Of a DNA stretch of 64,000 nt, positions 1-7,730 are shown piece after piece. The notes under the pieces are model-generated. The model was not told the DNA's origin. It worked only from the letters and a program-made list of their open reading frames with translations, and did no database searches. Source of the stretch: JADJVL01 sp046331545 (GTDB lineage Bacteria; Acidobacteriota; Holophagae; Holophagales; Holophagaceae); contig JAXLQR010000002.1 in the NCBI GenBank assembly GCA_046331545.1, positions 1,116,001 through 1,180,000 on the forward strand, written 5' to 3'. Made by a program: the position numbers and the translations under genes. Every line of letters starts with the position of its first letter. The first letter of the stretch is position 1.

Positions 1-1006
1 GCAGGGACTTGATCAGCTTCGGCAGCCGGTTCACCGCCGCCTGCACCTCCATCCACTCCCGGTGCGGCCGGGCGGGGAAGCCGGTGACGAAGGACCCTTC
101 CGGCAGGCTCTTGGCGACGACGCTGTTGCCGCCGACGATGCTGCGGGATCCGATCTCCACGTGGCCGACGACGCCGACCTTGCCGGCCAGGGTGACGTAG
201 TCGCCCAGCTTCGTGCTGCCGCTGATGCCGCTCTGGCTCACCAGCAGGCAGTGGTCGCCGACGGTGACGTTGTGGGCCACCTGCACCTGGTTGTCCACCT
301 TGGTGCCGGCGCCGATGCGGGTGGGGCCGAGGACGCCGCGATCCACGGTGACGCAGGCGCCCAGCTCGGCGTCGTCGCCCACCTCCACCCAGCCGACCTG
401 GGGCACCTTCATGTGGCGGCCCTCCACCAGCACGTAGCCGTAGCCGTCGCTGCCGAGCACGGTGTTGGCGTGGACGCGCACACGCTCGCCCAGCACCGTG
501 CGGCGGTACATCACCACGCCGGGGAAGACCTCGCAGTCGGCGCCGAGCACGCAGTCCTCGGCGATGTGGACGCCGGGATGGATCACGCAGCGGGGGCCCA
601 GCACCGTGCGCGCCCCCAGGGTCACGCCGGGGGCGATGCGGCAGTCCTCGCCCAGCTCGACGGAAGGATCCACCGGCGTCGTGCTCCAGTCGGGCGCGGG
701 CTCGGGGTGCAGCCACCCGATGGCCTGGGCGAAGGCCCAGTAGGGATTCTCCACCACGAGCATGGGCCGGTCCCCCAGGTCCGTGGACCCGTCCACCAGG
801 ATCAGGGCCGCCCGGCTGGCCCCGGCTTTCGCGGCGTAGCGCGGGTTGGCGAGGAAGCTCAGGGAATGCGGCCCCGCCTCCTCCAGGGTCTGGACTTCGG
901 AAATGGGGTGGTCCGGGGGACAATGGCGGAGCTCGCCCCCCAGGCGCGCCGCCAGTTCCCCGGCCGACAGGCCGGAATGAGGATTCGGCTCCCGCGCGCT
1001 GACCAT
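1..1006 (-). CDS. lpxD: UDP-3-O-acylglucosamine N-acyltransferase LpxD (3' end off window)
   Basis: LpxD adds the N-linked hydroxyacyl chain to UDP-3-O-acylglucosamine in lipid A synthesis, in the cytoplasm. Reading leftwards from the ATG at 1006, about 335 residues are visible. An N-terminal UDP-sugar-binding domain (with the segment HSLSFLANPRY) is followed by a long left-handed beta-helix of hexapeptide repeats (LGEDCRIAPGVTLGART and many more). The segment DNQVQVAHNVTVG carries the expected catalytic His. The C-terminus lies beyond base 1, so the gene is cut by the window, not truncated in the genome. It is divergent from lgt across 73 bp. Presence of lpxD implies a lipid A-bearing outer membrane. 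Confidence 0.93.
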   Translation of the reverse strand, partial: MVSAREPNPHSGLSAGELAARLGGELRHCPPDHPISEVQTLEEAGPHSLSFLANPRYAAKAGASRAALILVDGSTDLGDRPMLVVENPYWAFAQAIGWLHPEPAPDWSTTPVDPSVELGEDCRIAPGVTLGARTVLGPRCVIHPGVHIAEDCVLGADCEVFPGVVMYRRTVLGERVRVHANTVLGSDGYGYVLVEGRHMKVPQVGWVEVGDDAELGACVTVDRGVLGPTRIGAGTKVDNQVQVAHNVTVGDHCLLVSQSGISGSTKLGDYVTLAGKVGVVGHVEIGSRSIVGGNSVVAKSLPEGSFVTGFPARPHREWMEVQAAVNRLPKLIKSL

Positions 1007-1079
1007 GGCGGCCTCCTCCCCCAAGTTTCGCTCAGAGCCCCGCCTCGTCCCAGCCTTCCTGATCCGGAGCCCCCCTTCC

Positions 1080-1874
1080 ATGCATCCCGTCCTCTTCCGC
1101 ATCGGCACCTTCGAGGTGGGCACCTACGGCGTGATCCTGGCCCTGGGCTTCCTCGCGGCCCTGGCCCTGGCCAAGCGCCAGGCGAAGCTGGACGGCCTCC
1201 CCGGCGAGGCGGTCTCCGACCTGGCCATGACCGTGCTCTTCGCGGGGCTGGTGGGCTCCCGGGTCCTCTACATCCTCGTGGAGCTGCTCAAGGGCGCTCC
1301 CGCCCGGGAGGTCTTCTCCCTCGGCATGCTGCGGGCCGCCGGCCACATCCACGGCGGCATCCTCGCCGCCCTGGCAGCCTTCCTCTGGCGCTCGAAGAAG
1401 CTGGGGCTCCGCTTCGGCGTCACCGGCGACGCCCTCGTGCCCGCCACGGCCCTGGGCCAGGCCCTCGGCCGCCTGGGCTGCTTCTCCGCCGGCTGCTGCT
1501 ACGGCACGGTCTGCGACAAGCCCTGGGCCGTCACCTTCACCAGCGCCGACGCGGCCCGCTTCTCCGGAACCCCCCTCTACGAGCACCTCCACCCCGTCCA
1601 GCTCTACACCTTCGCCGGCAACCTGGTCGTCATGGGCCTGCTGCTGGCCCTGCGCCCGAAACGGCGCTTCGAGGGCCAGGTGCTGGCGGCCTACTTCGTG
1701 CTGGAGGGCATCGCCCGGGCCGTCGTGGAGACCTGGCGCGGGGACCTCGACCGCGGCACCTGGTTCGGCCTCGCCTGGCTCTCCACCGGCCGCCTCACCG
1801 CCCTGGCCTTCGTGGCCATCGGCGTCGTGATCGCGGTGGTGATGGGCCGCCGCGCGCCCGCGAAGGCCGCCTGA
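1080..1874 (+). CDS. lgt: prolipoprotein diacylglyceryl transferase Lgt
   Basis: Lgt transfers diacylglyceryl from phosphatidylglycerol to the lipobox cysteine of prolipoproteins at the inner membrane. The 264-residue product has several hydrophobic segments, a conserved His91 in GHIHGGI and the signature block GRLGCFSAGCCYG at 130-142, a Cys-rich variant of the usual GR-G-F-N-E signature. The reading frame is open further upstream, but the ATG at 1080 gives the normal Lgt N-terminus (MHPVLFRIG) and is preceded by GGAGCCCCCCTTCC. Its stop overlaps the next start (TGATG), so it is probably co-transcribed with the pseudouridine synthase. Several lipoproteins in this window are likely substrates. 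Confidence 0.93.
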   Translation: MHPVLFRIGTFEVGTYGVILALGFLAALALAKRQAKLDGLPGEAVSDLAMTVLFAGLVGSRVLYILVELLKGAPAREVFSLGMLRAAGHIHGGILAALAAFLWRSKKLGLRFGVTGDALVPATALGQALGRLGCFSAGCCYGTVCDKPWAVTFTSADAARFSGTPLYEHLHPVQLYTFAGNLVVMGLLLALRPKRRFEGQVLAAYFVLEGIARAVVETWRGDLDRGTWFGLAWLSTGRLTALAFVAIGVVIAVVMGRRAPAKAA

Positions 1875-2875
1875 TGCGGCTCACCGTCCTCGAGCCCGGC
1901 CGCCTCGACCGCTTCCTCGCCGCCGCCGGCCCCACCGTCTCCCGGGCCCGCTGGGAGGCCTGGATCGACGAGGGCCGCGTGGTGGTCAACGGCGCCCCGG
2001 CCACCAAGGGCGGGCACAAGCTGAAGGCCGGCGACGTCGTGGAGACCGAGGTCCCGGAGCTCCAGCCGCCGGCGCGTCACGTGGAAGGCGAGGACTTGCC
2101 CCTGACCACCCTCTTCGAGGACGACCGCCTCTGGATCGTGGACAAGCCCTCGGGCATGGTGGTGCACCCGGGGCCCGGCCACGCCGGCGGCACGCTGCTG
2201 AACGCCCTGGTGGGCCGGGTGGGCGGCAGCCTGGGGGCCGCGCCGGCGGACATCGATGACGCGGAGGAGGACGGCGAGGGCGACGAGGAAGCCCGCTCCC
2301 CCTACCCCGGCCTCGTGCACCGCCTGGACCGCTACACCACCGGCTGCATCGTCATGGCCAAGGACCTGGAGGCCTGGACCGCCTTGCAGGCCCAGTTCAA
2401 GGCCCGGACGGTGGAGAAGCGCTACCTCGCCCTGGTGCGGCACAGCCGCAAGCTGCCGGAGCTGGGCTCGCTGCTGGTGGACCAGCCCATCGCGCGCCAC
2501 AAGGTGGACCGGCTGCGCATGACCATCGCCGCCGCGGGCCGACCGGCCCAGACCCGCTTCCGGGTGCTGGCGCGCACCCCCCAGGCGGCCCTGGTGGAGT
2601 GCGAGCTGCTCACCGGACGCACCCACCAGATCCGCGTGCACCTCCAGCACCTGGGCGCGCCCCTCTTCGGCGATGCCCTCTACGGCGGCGCGCGGCGTTG
2701 GCTGGACGCGGAGCGCCGGCCCCTGGACATGCCGCACCCGCTGCTCCACGCCTGGAAGCTCGCGGTGGACCACCCCCGCGACGGCCGGCGCCTCGAGGTG
2801 GTGGCAGCCCTCCCGGCGGCCTTCCGCGAGGCCGCGGCACGCTTCGGGCTCGCCCTTCCGCCCGAAGGGGCCTAG
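1874..2875 (+). CDS. RluA-family 23S rRNA pseudouridine synthase (RluD-like)
   Basis: This family isomerises uridine to pseudouridine in 23S rRNA. The 333-residue protein has an N-terminal S4 RNA-binding domain (about 1-60; SRARWEAWIDEGRVVVNG) and a catalytic domain with motif I HRLDRYTTG, catalytic Asp152. Later family blocks LLTGRTHQIRVHLQHLG and GDALYGG are intact. An acidic insertion (about 127-142, DIDDAEEDGEGDEEA) precedes the active site. The ATG overlaps the lgt stop codon, so translational coupling is likely. RluC- or RluD-type substrate choice cannot be told from sequence alone. Confidence 0.9.
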   Translation: MRLTVLEPGRLDRFLAAAGPTVSRARWEAWIDEGRVVVNGAPATKGGHKLKAGDVVETEVPELQPPARHVEGEDLPLTTLFEDDRLWIVDKPSGMVVHPGPGHAGGTLLNALVGRVGGSLGAAPADIDDAEEDGEGDEEARSPYPGLVHRLDRYTTGCIVMAKDLEAWTALQAQFKARTVEKRYLALVRHSRKLPELGSLLVDQPIARHKVDRLRMTIAAAGRPAQTRFRVLARTPQAALVECELLTGRTHQIRVHLQHLGAPLFGDALYGGARRWLDAERRPLDMPHPLLHAWKLAVDHPRDGRRLEVVAALPAAFREAAARFGLALPPEGA

Positions 2876-2877
2876 TT

Positions 2878-3468
2878 CTAGTTCACGGTCACCGTCGCGG
2901 CCAGCACCACGGAGGGGTCCTCGGTGCTGGTGGCGATGACGCGGAAGGCCCCCGCGCGGCCCGGGGCCGTGTACACCCCCTCGGGGCTCACGGTCCCCCC
3001 GTCGGCGTCCTCCACGGACCAGGCCACGGTGCCCCGGGGCAGGCCCTTGATGCGGGCGGCGAAGGCCACCGTCCCGCCGGGCCGCACGGAGGCTCCCGCC
3101 GGTTCCAGCCGGACCACGGGCATCACCCGCACGGTCTGGACGAGGCGGGCCGGAGACCCGTCCTGGCGGACGGCCCGGATGACCAGGTGGTAGGTCCCGG
3201 CGGCGGGCGGCGCGACGTAGGTGACCGCGCGGCCCCGGGTGGAGAGCAGGCCGCCGCCGTGCAGCTCCTGGAGCTCCCACTCGGGCTCGGACCGCAGGGC
3301 GTCCTCGGCGTGGAAGGCGATCTCGAGGCGCTCGTTCACCGCCACCGACGGCTGGGCCGGGGAGGTGTCGAGGCCCGCCGCGACGCCCGCGCCGCAGCCG
3401 GGCAGCAGGAGGACCGCCGCCAGGAGGGCGGAAGCGAGGGACCGGGTTGCCAAGGAGGGCCGCGTCAT
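2878..3468 (-). CDS. Ig-like domain lipoprotein of unknown function
   Basis: Predicted 196-residue outer-envelope lipoprotein. The N-terminus is a type II signal (basic MTRPSLATR, hydrophobic core, lipobox LLPGC with Cys at about 26). The rest is beta-rich. It ends with an Ig-like domain containing VAWSVEDADGGTVSPEGVYTAP and a closing VVLAATVTVN, a pattern typical of bacterial Ig-like/cadherin-like repeats (W, G-x-Y-T-A-P, C-terminal T-V-T-V). No catalytic motif is visible. It is convergent with the pseudouridine synthase, 2 bp apart, and divergent from the rhodanese gene. Start chosen because it gives the complete signal peptide. Function not assignable. Confidence 0.8.
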   Translation of the reverse strand: MTRPSLATRSLASALLAAVLLLPGCGAGVAAGLDTSPAQPSVAVNERLEIAFHAEDALRSEPEWELQELHGGGLLSTRGRAVTYVAPPAAGTYHLVIRAVRQDGSPARLVQTVRVMPVVRLEPAGASVRPGGTVAFAARIKGLPRGTVAWSVEDADGGTVSPEGVYTAPGRAGAFRVIATSTEDPSVVLAATVTVN

Positions 3469-3580
3469 GACCCTCCCAGGATGCCAGGGCCGAGGCGGAT
3501 GTTCCCGTCCGGGAGCCGGGCCGCGAGGTACAAAATCGGCGCCGATGCGGGTAAGGTGGGACGAAATCCCCGAGGTCCCC

Positions 3581-4126
3581 ATGCCCGGATCCGTGCTCGG
3601 ATTCGTCCTTCTGCAGGTTCCCCAGGCCGCCGCCAAGGCCGCCGCGAAGGCCCAGGAGGCCGCGCCGGCGGGCATCGACTGGGAGCGCCTCTGGCGGGAG
3701 CAGTCCGGCTGGATCATCTTCGGCGGGACCTTCGTGCTGATCATGCTGCTCGGCGGGGCGAAGTGGCTCATGGACCTGCCGTCCAACCGGCGGGCCAAGA
3801 AGGGCGGCCCGACCCTGGAGCCCCGGCAGGTGGAGGAGCTCATGAGCGGCTCCGGCCCCGTGATCATCGACCTTCGCCCGCCCCAGGTCTTCGCCGCCCG
3901 GCCCGGCCACATCCGCGGCGCCGCCAACATCCCGCTGGCCTTCCTCCCCCGGGAGCTCGAGAAGCTCGACCCCCGGGAGAAGCGCCCCATCGTCCTCGTG
4001 GACGACACCGACGAGCTCAGCCACCGCGCCTTCCTGCTGCTCAAGGCCAAGGGCTTCGGCTGGGTGTACGTATTGAAAGGCGGGATGAAGGCCTGGAAGA
4101 AGGCCGGCATGCCGATGTACCGCTGA
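3581..4126 (+). CDS. membrane-anchored rhodanese-like protein lacking the active-site Cys
   Basis: 181 residues: one membrane segment (about 43-60, GWIIFGGTFVLIMLLGG), a linker, then a rhodanese fold (75-181) with VIIDLRPPQVFAARPGHIRGAANIPL and the C-terminal GGMKAWKKAGMPMY. Where sulfurtransferases carry Cys after the P-I-V-L-V strand, this protein has Asp141 (LVDDTDELSHRAF). It is therefore probably a non-catalytic binding domain rather than a sulfurtransferase. Start chosen at the ATG preceded by GAGGTCCCC, the usual context in this genome. The last 47 bp are repeated about 80 bp downstream of the stop (see repeat entries). Confidence 0.82.
   Translation: MPGSVLGFVLLQVPQAAAKAAAKAQEAAPAGIDWERLWREQSGWIIFGGTFVLIMLLGGAKWLMDLPSNRRAKKGGPTLEPRQVEELMSGSGPVIIDLRPPQVFAARPGHIRGAANIPLAFLPRELEKLDPREKRPIVLVDDTDELSHRAFLLLKAKGFGWVYVLKGGMKAWKKAGMPMYR
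4078..4124. repeat. direct repeat, copy 1 (3' end of rhodanese gene)
   Basis: This 47-bp segment forms the C-terminal codons of the rhodanese gene and recurs at 4204-4250 with a single mismatch (T at 4118 versus G at 4244). The offset is 126 bp. The two copies flank a 79-bp spacer. See the finding on the partial duplication. Confidence 0.9.
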
Positions 4127-4150
4127 AGCTGCACCACCGCCAGGATTCGA

Positions 4151-4201
4151 ACTCCGGTGCGGGGCCCCGCTTCAGCGCGCTCCGCGACCCGCATCCGGAG
4201 T
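4151..4201. repeat. imperfect hairpin between the two direct-repeat copies
   Basis: ACTCCGGTGCGGG (4151-4163) pairs with CCCGCATCCGGAGT (4188-4201) apart from one bulged base, and encloses a further GCGGGGCCCCGC palindrome. It lies between the rhodanese stop and the second repeat copy. It has no T-tract, so it could be a terminator-like stem for the convergent rhodanese and kinase genes, or part of the insertion that separates the repeats. Confidence 0.6.
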
Positions 4202-4203
4202 CC

Positions 4204-4250
4204 AGGCGGGATGAAGGCCTGGAAGAAGGCCGGCATGCCGATGGACCGCT
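4204..4250. repeat. direct repeat, copy 2 (orphan duplicate of rhodanese 3' end)
   Basis: This is a non-coding second copy of 4078-4124, identical at 46 of 47 positions, in the gap between the convergent rhodanese and kinase genes. It is directly followed by CTAG rather than the CTGA of copy 1. Confidence 0.9.
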
Positions 4251-4273
4251 AGGGCCGCGGGTCCGCTCCGCCC

Positions 4274-6202
4274 TCAGCCGCGCCGTCGGCGCAGCAGCCC
4301 CGAGCGCTCCAGGCCCAGGACCACCGCGGCGGCCGTGCCCGCCGAGAAGGCCAGGAAGGACCAGGCCGGCCACAGGGCGCAGGCCGCGGCGGCGAGGAGC
4401 ATGGGCAGGGCCAGCCAGCCCAGCCACGGGAAGACGGTGAAGGCGCCCATGGCCAGGGTGAGGGCGATGAGCAGCGCGTCGTGGAGCAGCATGGCGGGGG
4501 CGCCGAGCCCCTGGCGGAGGCCCAGGAGGCGGCTGAGGCTGACCGACGAGACCACGAGGAGGGTGCCGAAGGCCGAACGGCGGTTCACCGCGCTGGCCAG
4601 GACATGGCGGCGGAGGAGCGCCAGCAGCAGGACCACGGCGCCCGTGGGGACGAGGGAGACGAGGCAGAGTTCCCGGGGGCTCGGCTGGTAGCCGGGACCC
4701 TTCACGACCAGCGGCAGGGCCACGGCCACCACCACCGCGGAGAGGCCCGCCATCACCCAGTTCCGCTGCCGCTCCGAGATCGTGGGGTCCAGGTCCCGGG
4801 CGAGGCGCTCCAGGGCCTCGGACCGGGCGCGCCGGGCCGCCAGCAGGGCCTCCAGCTCCGCCGAGGCCTTCCGGGCCTCGGGATTGGAGGGCCACTGCTC
4901 CAGGGCCTGGGCGAGGGCGAAGCGGACCTCGATGAGGAGCTGGTCCTGCGCGGCCCGGTCCTGGTCGGGGTCCTGCTCCAGGGCCCGCAGCCGGTCCAGG
5001 CGCGGGAGGGCGGAGGCCGCGAGGGCCGCGGAGCTGCGGTGGCGCAGGTGCTCCGCGAGGGCCTTGCGGAACTCCGCGGCCGTGGCGGGCCGGTCCCCCG
5101 GATCCCGGGCGGTGGCGCGGTTGGCCAGCACGGCGAGGCCCGCCGGTACGCCGGGACCGTAGACCACCGGAGCCGAGGCCACGGCGCGGGCCATCATGGC
5201 GGTGGGTTCTCCCGGCCCGTGGCGCAGGGTCCCCGTGAGCACTTCGTGAAGCACCGCGCCCAGGAGGTAGACGTCCGTGCGCCCGTCCACCGCGAGGCCC
5301 AGGGCCATCTCCGGGGCCATGTAGCCCGGCGTTCCGCAGACGCGGTCCACGGCGCCCGGACCCGCGCGGTGGGCCAGGCCCCAGTCCGCCAGGTAGACGT
5401 CGCCGAAGCGGCCGATGAGCACGTTCGCGGGCTTGATGTCGCGGTGCACGACGCCGCGGCTGTGGGCGAAGTGCACGGCGTTGCAGACCTGGATGAGGAT
5501 CTCCAGGTGGCCCTCGAGCCGGTCCTCCGGCGTGCCGCCCCAGCCCTCCCACGCCGGGTGCGCCGCGTCCTGCAGGAGGGCGTGCCAGGAGACGCCATCC
5601 ACCCGCTTCATCACCAGGACCGGACGGCCGTCGTCGTGCAGGCCCAGGGCGTGCACGGGGATGATGGAGGGGTGCTCGAGGTGACCGGTGACCGCGCCCT
5701 CCTCCAGCAGGGCCTCGCGGTAGCGCGAGGGTGCGCGGTCGCGGAGGGTCTTGACCGCCACTTCGCGATCGAGGCTGCGCTGGCGGGCCAGCAGCACCCG
5801 TCCCATGCCGCCCTCGCCGAGCACCCCCAGCACCTCCAGGTCCGGACGCGGCGTGGGAGCGCGAGGCGCGGCTTCCCCCGCCCCGGCGTCGCTGCCGGGC
5901 AGGTCCACCGAGATGCGCGGCAGGTCCGTCGCGCCGAAGCCCTCGAGGGCGCCGGGCTCGCGCACCTTCGCCAGGGTGGCCCGGGCGTCCAGGGCCGTGC
6001 GCTCGTCGAAACCCATGGCGCGCCATCGCTCGCGCAGCGAAGCGAGGCCCGCCACCGAGGGTTCCGTGGAGGCTTCCAGGGTGCCCGCGCCGGGGGGCGG
6101 ATCGGGGAGGGCCGCCGCGGCGGCGTCGGCGAGAGCCTGGAGATCCAGGGGCGGGGGAGCGTCCCCGGAGCCGGGGCGCCGTGTCGGAGGCATGAAGGCC
6201 AT
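4274..6202 (-). CDS. membrane Ser/Thr protein kinase (Hanks type)
   Basis: A 642-residue kinase. About 120 N-terminal residues are low-complexity. The kinase domain (about 122-390) has the glycine loop LGEGGMGRV (128-136), ATP lysine K151 (VAVK), catalytic loop HRDIKPAN (D255), DWG (273-275, a DFG variant) and the GTPGYMAPE activation segment, so it should be active. A helical linker (about 410-475) leads to several hydrophobic segments from about 483 to the basic C-terminus (LLRRRRG). The kinase is thus anchored by a C-terminal multi-TM domain instead of the usual single TM plus PASTA repeats. ATG 6202 was chosen; Met at 6193 is an alternative. No Shine-Dalgarno is obvious for either. Confidence 0.9.
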   Translation of the reverse strand: MAFMPPTRRPGSGDAPPPLDLQALADAAAAALPDPPPGAGTLEASTEPSVAGLASLRERWRAMGFDERTALDARATLAKVREPGALEGFGATDLPRISVDLPGSDAGAGEAAPRAPTPRPDLEVLGVLGEGGMGRVLLARQRSLDREVAVKTLRDRAPSRYREALLEEGAVTGHLEHPSIIPVHALGLHDDGRPVLVMKRVDGVSWHALLQDAAHPAWEGWGGTPEDRLEGHLEILIQVCNAVHFAHSRGVVHRDIKPANVLIGRFGDVYLADWGLAHRAGPGAVDRVCGTPGYMAPEMALGLAVDGRTDVYLLGAVLHEVLTGTLRHGPGEPTAMMARAVASAPVVYGPGVPAGLAVLANRATARDPGDRPATAAEFRKALAEHLRHRSSAALAASALPRLDRLRALEQDPDQDRAAQDQLLIEVRFALAQALEQWPSNPEARKASAELEALLAARRARSEALERLARDLDPTISERQRNWVMAGLSAVVVAVALPLVVKGPGYQPSPRELCLVSLVPTGAVVLLLALLRRHVLASAVNRRSAFGTLLVVSSVSLSRLLGLRQGLGAPAMLLHDALLIALTLAMGAFTVFPWLGWLALPMLLAAAACALWPAWSFLAFSAGTAAAVVLGLERSGLLRRRRG

Positions 6203-6243
6203 CTTAGGCCGGAAGGAGGGACGGGCCCGGCGCGCGGGGGGAC

Positions 6244-7257
6244 CTACCGGCCGAGCCCCTCGTACCGCGCCTGGATCCAGGCCGGTGGATCGGGCTGGCC
6301 CTTTCTCGTCGTGGACCTGCCGAGCCCCTTCGACCACCGCAGCAGCCAGGAGGGCCCGCGCGGCCCGACGTAGCCGTCCGGGCTCGCGTAGGCGGGATCC
6401 TTCAGGGCCTCCTCGAGGCTGACGAAGGCGTAGCCGCGCCGTTCCAGCTTCACGAGCATGGCCTCCATCGCGTCCGCGTTGAGGCGGCTGGCGTGGACGA
6501 GGAGGATCTGGGGGACCTCGCGGCCGAAAAGCTCGGCGGCCATGGACTCGAAGGTCTCCAGCGCGGGATCGAGATGGGCCACGTAGGCCTCGAGGACCTT
6601 CGCCGCCTCCTTGCGCCGGCCCTGCTTCACCGCGTCCTCGTAGACCGCGGCGAAGACGAAGTCGTCGTGCTCCACGGTGAAGGGTGCCACGGCGTAGCCG
6701 CGCGCCGCGAGGAAGGCCTCGAAGGCGGCCTTGTCCTCCTTCGTGGGGCCGGTCTGGGTGAAGGGGTGGCGGTAGTAGCGGGGGACCTTCCCGCGCTTCG
6801 CCAGCAGCCCGCGCGTCACCGCGTCGCCCCGCACCACGGCGTCCTCGTAGGCCGCCAGGGGGGTGGCCTGGAAGCCCACGTGGCCCCAGGTGTGGTTGCC
6901 CAGCTCGAAGCCCGCGTCCAGCCAGGCCTCCAGGAGCCCGATGCGGCCGTCCACCTCGCCCTTCACGAAGAGCTTGTCCTCGTTCACGAAGCCGATGGCG
7001 GGGGCGCGGTGGCGCCGCAGCGCCCCCAGCAGCTTCGCCGTGAGGGCCCGCTGCGCCGCCAGGGCCACCGAGGGCGGCGCGAAGGGCAGGTCGTCGAAGG
7101 TCAGGGCGACGCGCTTCTGGGCCGCCAGGGGCAGCGCCAGGCAGGCCGAGAGGATCAGGGCGAGAGGGCGTCGCCTGCGCCGGCTTCCCGGCGGCGCAGG
7201 CGGCCCTAACGGACCGGCCAGGAGCGCACTGCCCGCTCCGAAAGGGCCGCTAGCCAA
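6244..7257 (-). CDS. secreted polysaccharide deacetylase-like (NodB-fold) protein
   Basis: NodB-homology enzymes remove acetyl or related groups from polysaccharides, or hydrolyse other C-N bonds, with a metal centre. The product shows the metal motifs TFDD (53-56) and HTWGH (H122, H126) behind a basic, hydrophobic export signal (RRRRRPLALILSACLALPLAAQ). No ATG lies upstream of the signal peptide in frame. The first usable start is TTG at 7257, 8 bp inside the upstream gene's stop, giving 337 residues. A CTG further in is an alternative, so the N-terminus is uncertain. An 11-bp perfect inverted repeat (7172-7202) lies in this uncertain region. Substrate unknown. Confidence 0.78.
   Translation of the reverse strand: MASGPFGAGSALLAGPLGPPAPPGSRRRRRPLALILSACLALPLAAQKRVALTFDDLPFAPPSVALAAQRALTAKLLGALRRHRAPAIGFVNEDKLFVKGEVDGRIGLLEAWLDAGFELGNHTWGHVGFQATPLAAYEDAVVRGDAVTRGLLAKRGKVPRYYRHPFTQTGPTKEDKAAFEAFLAARGYAVAPFTVEHDDFVFAAVYEDAVKQGRRKEAAKVLEAYVAHLDPALETFESMAAELFGREVPQILLVHASRLNADAMEAMLVKLERRGYAFVSLEEALKDPAYASPDGYVGPRGPSWLLRWSKGLGRSTTRKGQPDPPAWIQARYEGLGR
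7172..7202. repeat. perfect 11-bp inverted repeat (hairpin)
   Basis: CGCCTGCGCCG (7172-7182) and CGGCGCAGGCG (7192-7202) form a perfect stem with a 9-nt loop, about 48 bp after the stop of the DUF937 gene on the minus strand. It has no T-run. It may attenuate or terminate DUF937 transcription, or shield the start of the deacetylase. Confidence 0.65.
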
Positions 7258-7657
7258 GCAGTCCGCCCAGCATGCCCATCAGGCCGCCGCCCTGCTGCTG
7301 CTCCTCCTGGCTGGGGAGCTGGCCCTGGGGGCTGAGCTTGTCGATGACCATCGGCAGGAGCTGGGCGAGGCTTGAAGCCGCCTCGCCGTGGCCGATGCCC
7401 AGCTGCTGGGCGAGGCCCGCGATCGGCTCCTGGCCCAGGGCCTGCTGCACGTGCTCCGCGCCGATCTCCTGGTTCTGGCCGGTGCCCACCCAGCTCTGGA
7501 CCTGCTCCCCCAGGCCGTTCTGCTGGAACTGGCCCAGCAGGCCCTGGATCCCGCCCGGGTGCTGCTGGATCATCCCGATCACCGCGCTGAGCATGGGGTT
7601 GCCGCCCCCCTGCCCGCCGCCGCCCATCATTCCGCCCACCATGTCCATGAGTCCCAT
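7250..7657 (-). CDS. YidB/DUF937-like protein
   Basis: 135-residue soluble, Gln- and Gly-rich protein (MGLMDMVGGMMGGGGQGGG start; GLGEQVQSWVGTGQNQEIGAEHVQQALG in the middle). The phrase pattern W-V-G-x-G-x-N-x-x-I-x-x-x-x-V/L-x-x-x-L-G is characteristic of the DUF937/YidB family, whose role is not settled. It ends in a Gly/Met-rich tail (GGGLMGMLGGLLG). Start at ATG 7657, preceded by GGGAGGA. The stop overlaps the putative TTG start of the deacetylase, which implies one transcript. Confidence 0.8.
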   Translation of the reverse strand: MGLMDMVGGMMGGGGQGGGNPMLSAVIGMIQQHPGGIQGLLGQFQQNGLGEQVQSWVGTGQNQEIGAEHVQQALGQEPIAGLAQQLGIGHGEAASSLAQLLPMVIDKLSPQGQLPSQEEQQQGGGLMGMLGGLLG

Positions 7658-7730
7658 CGCGTCCTCCCAAGGTGCGGGCGGCGGGACCGGCCCCGCCGCC
7701 CTAGCATGATAGGCCCGCCCCGGAGTCCCC

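Noticed and set aside
62..2875. 937-residue plus-strand frame covering lpxD, lgt and the pseudouridine synthase
   Set aside because: Only the part from 1874 has family motifs; the rest is the antisense/off-frame shadow of lpxD and lgt, with the Arg/Gly/His-rich text typical of G+C-rich DNA.
4128..4206. Possible minus-strand tRNA (TTCGAATCC T-loop string)
   Set aside because: Only a T-arm-like hairpin is present; no D-arm, anticodon stem or matching acceptor stem could be drawn, so it is at most a tRNA remnant.
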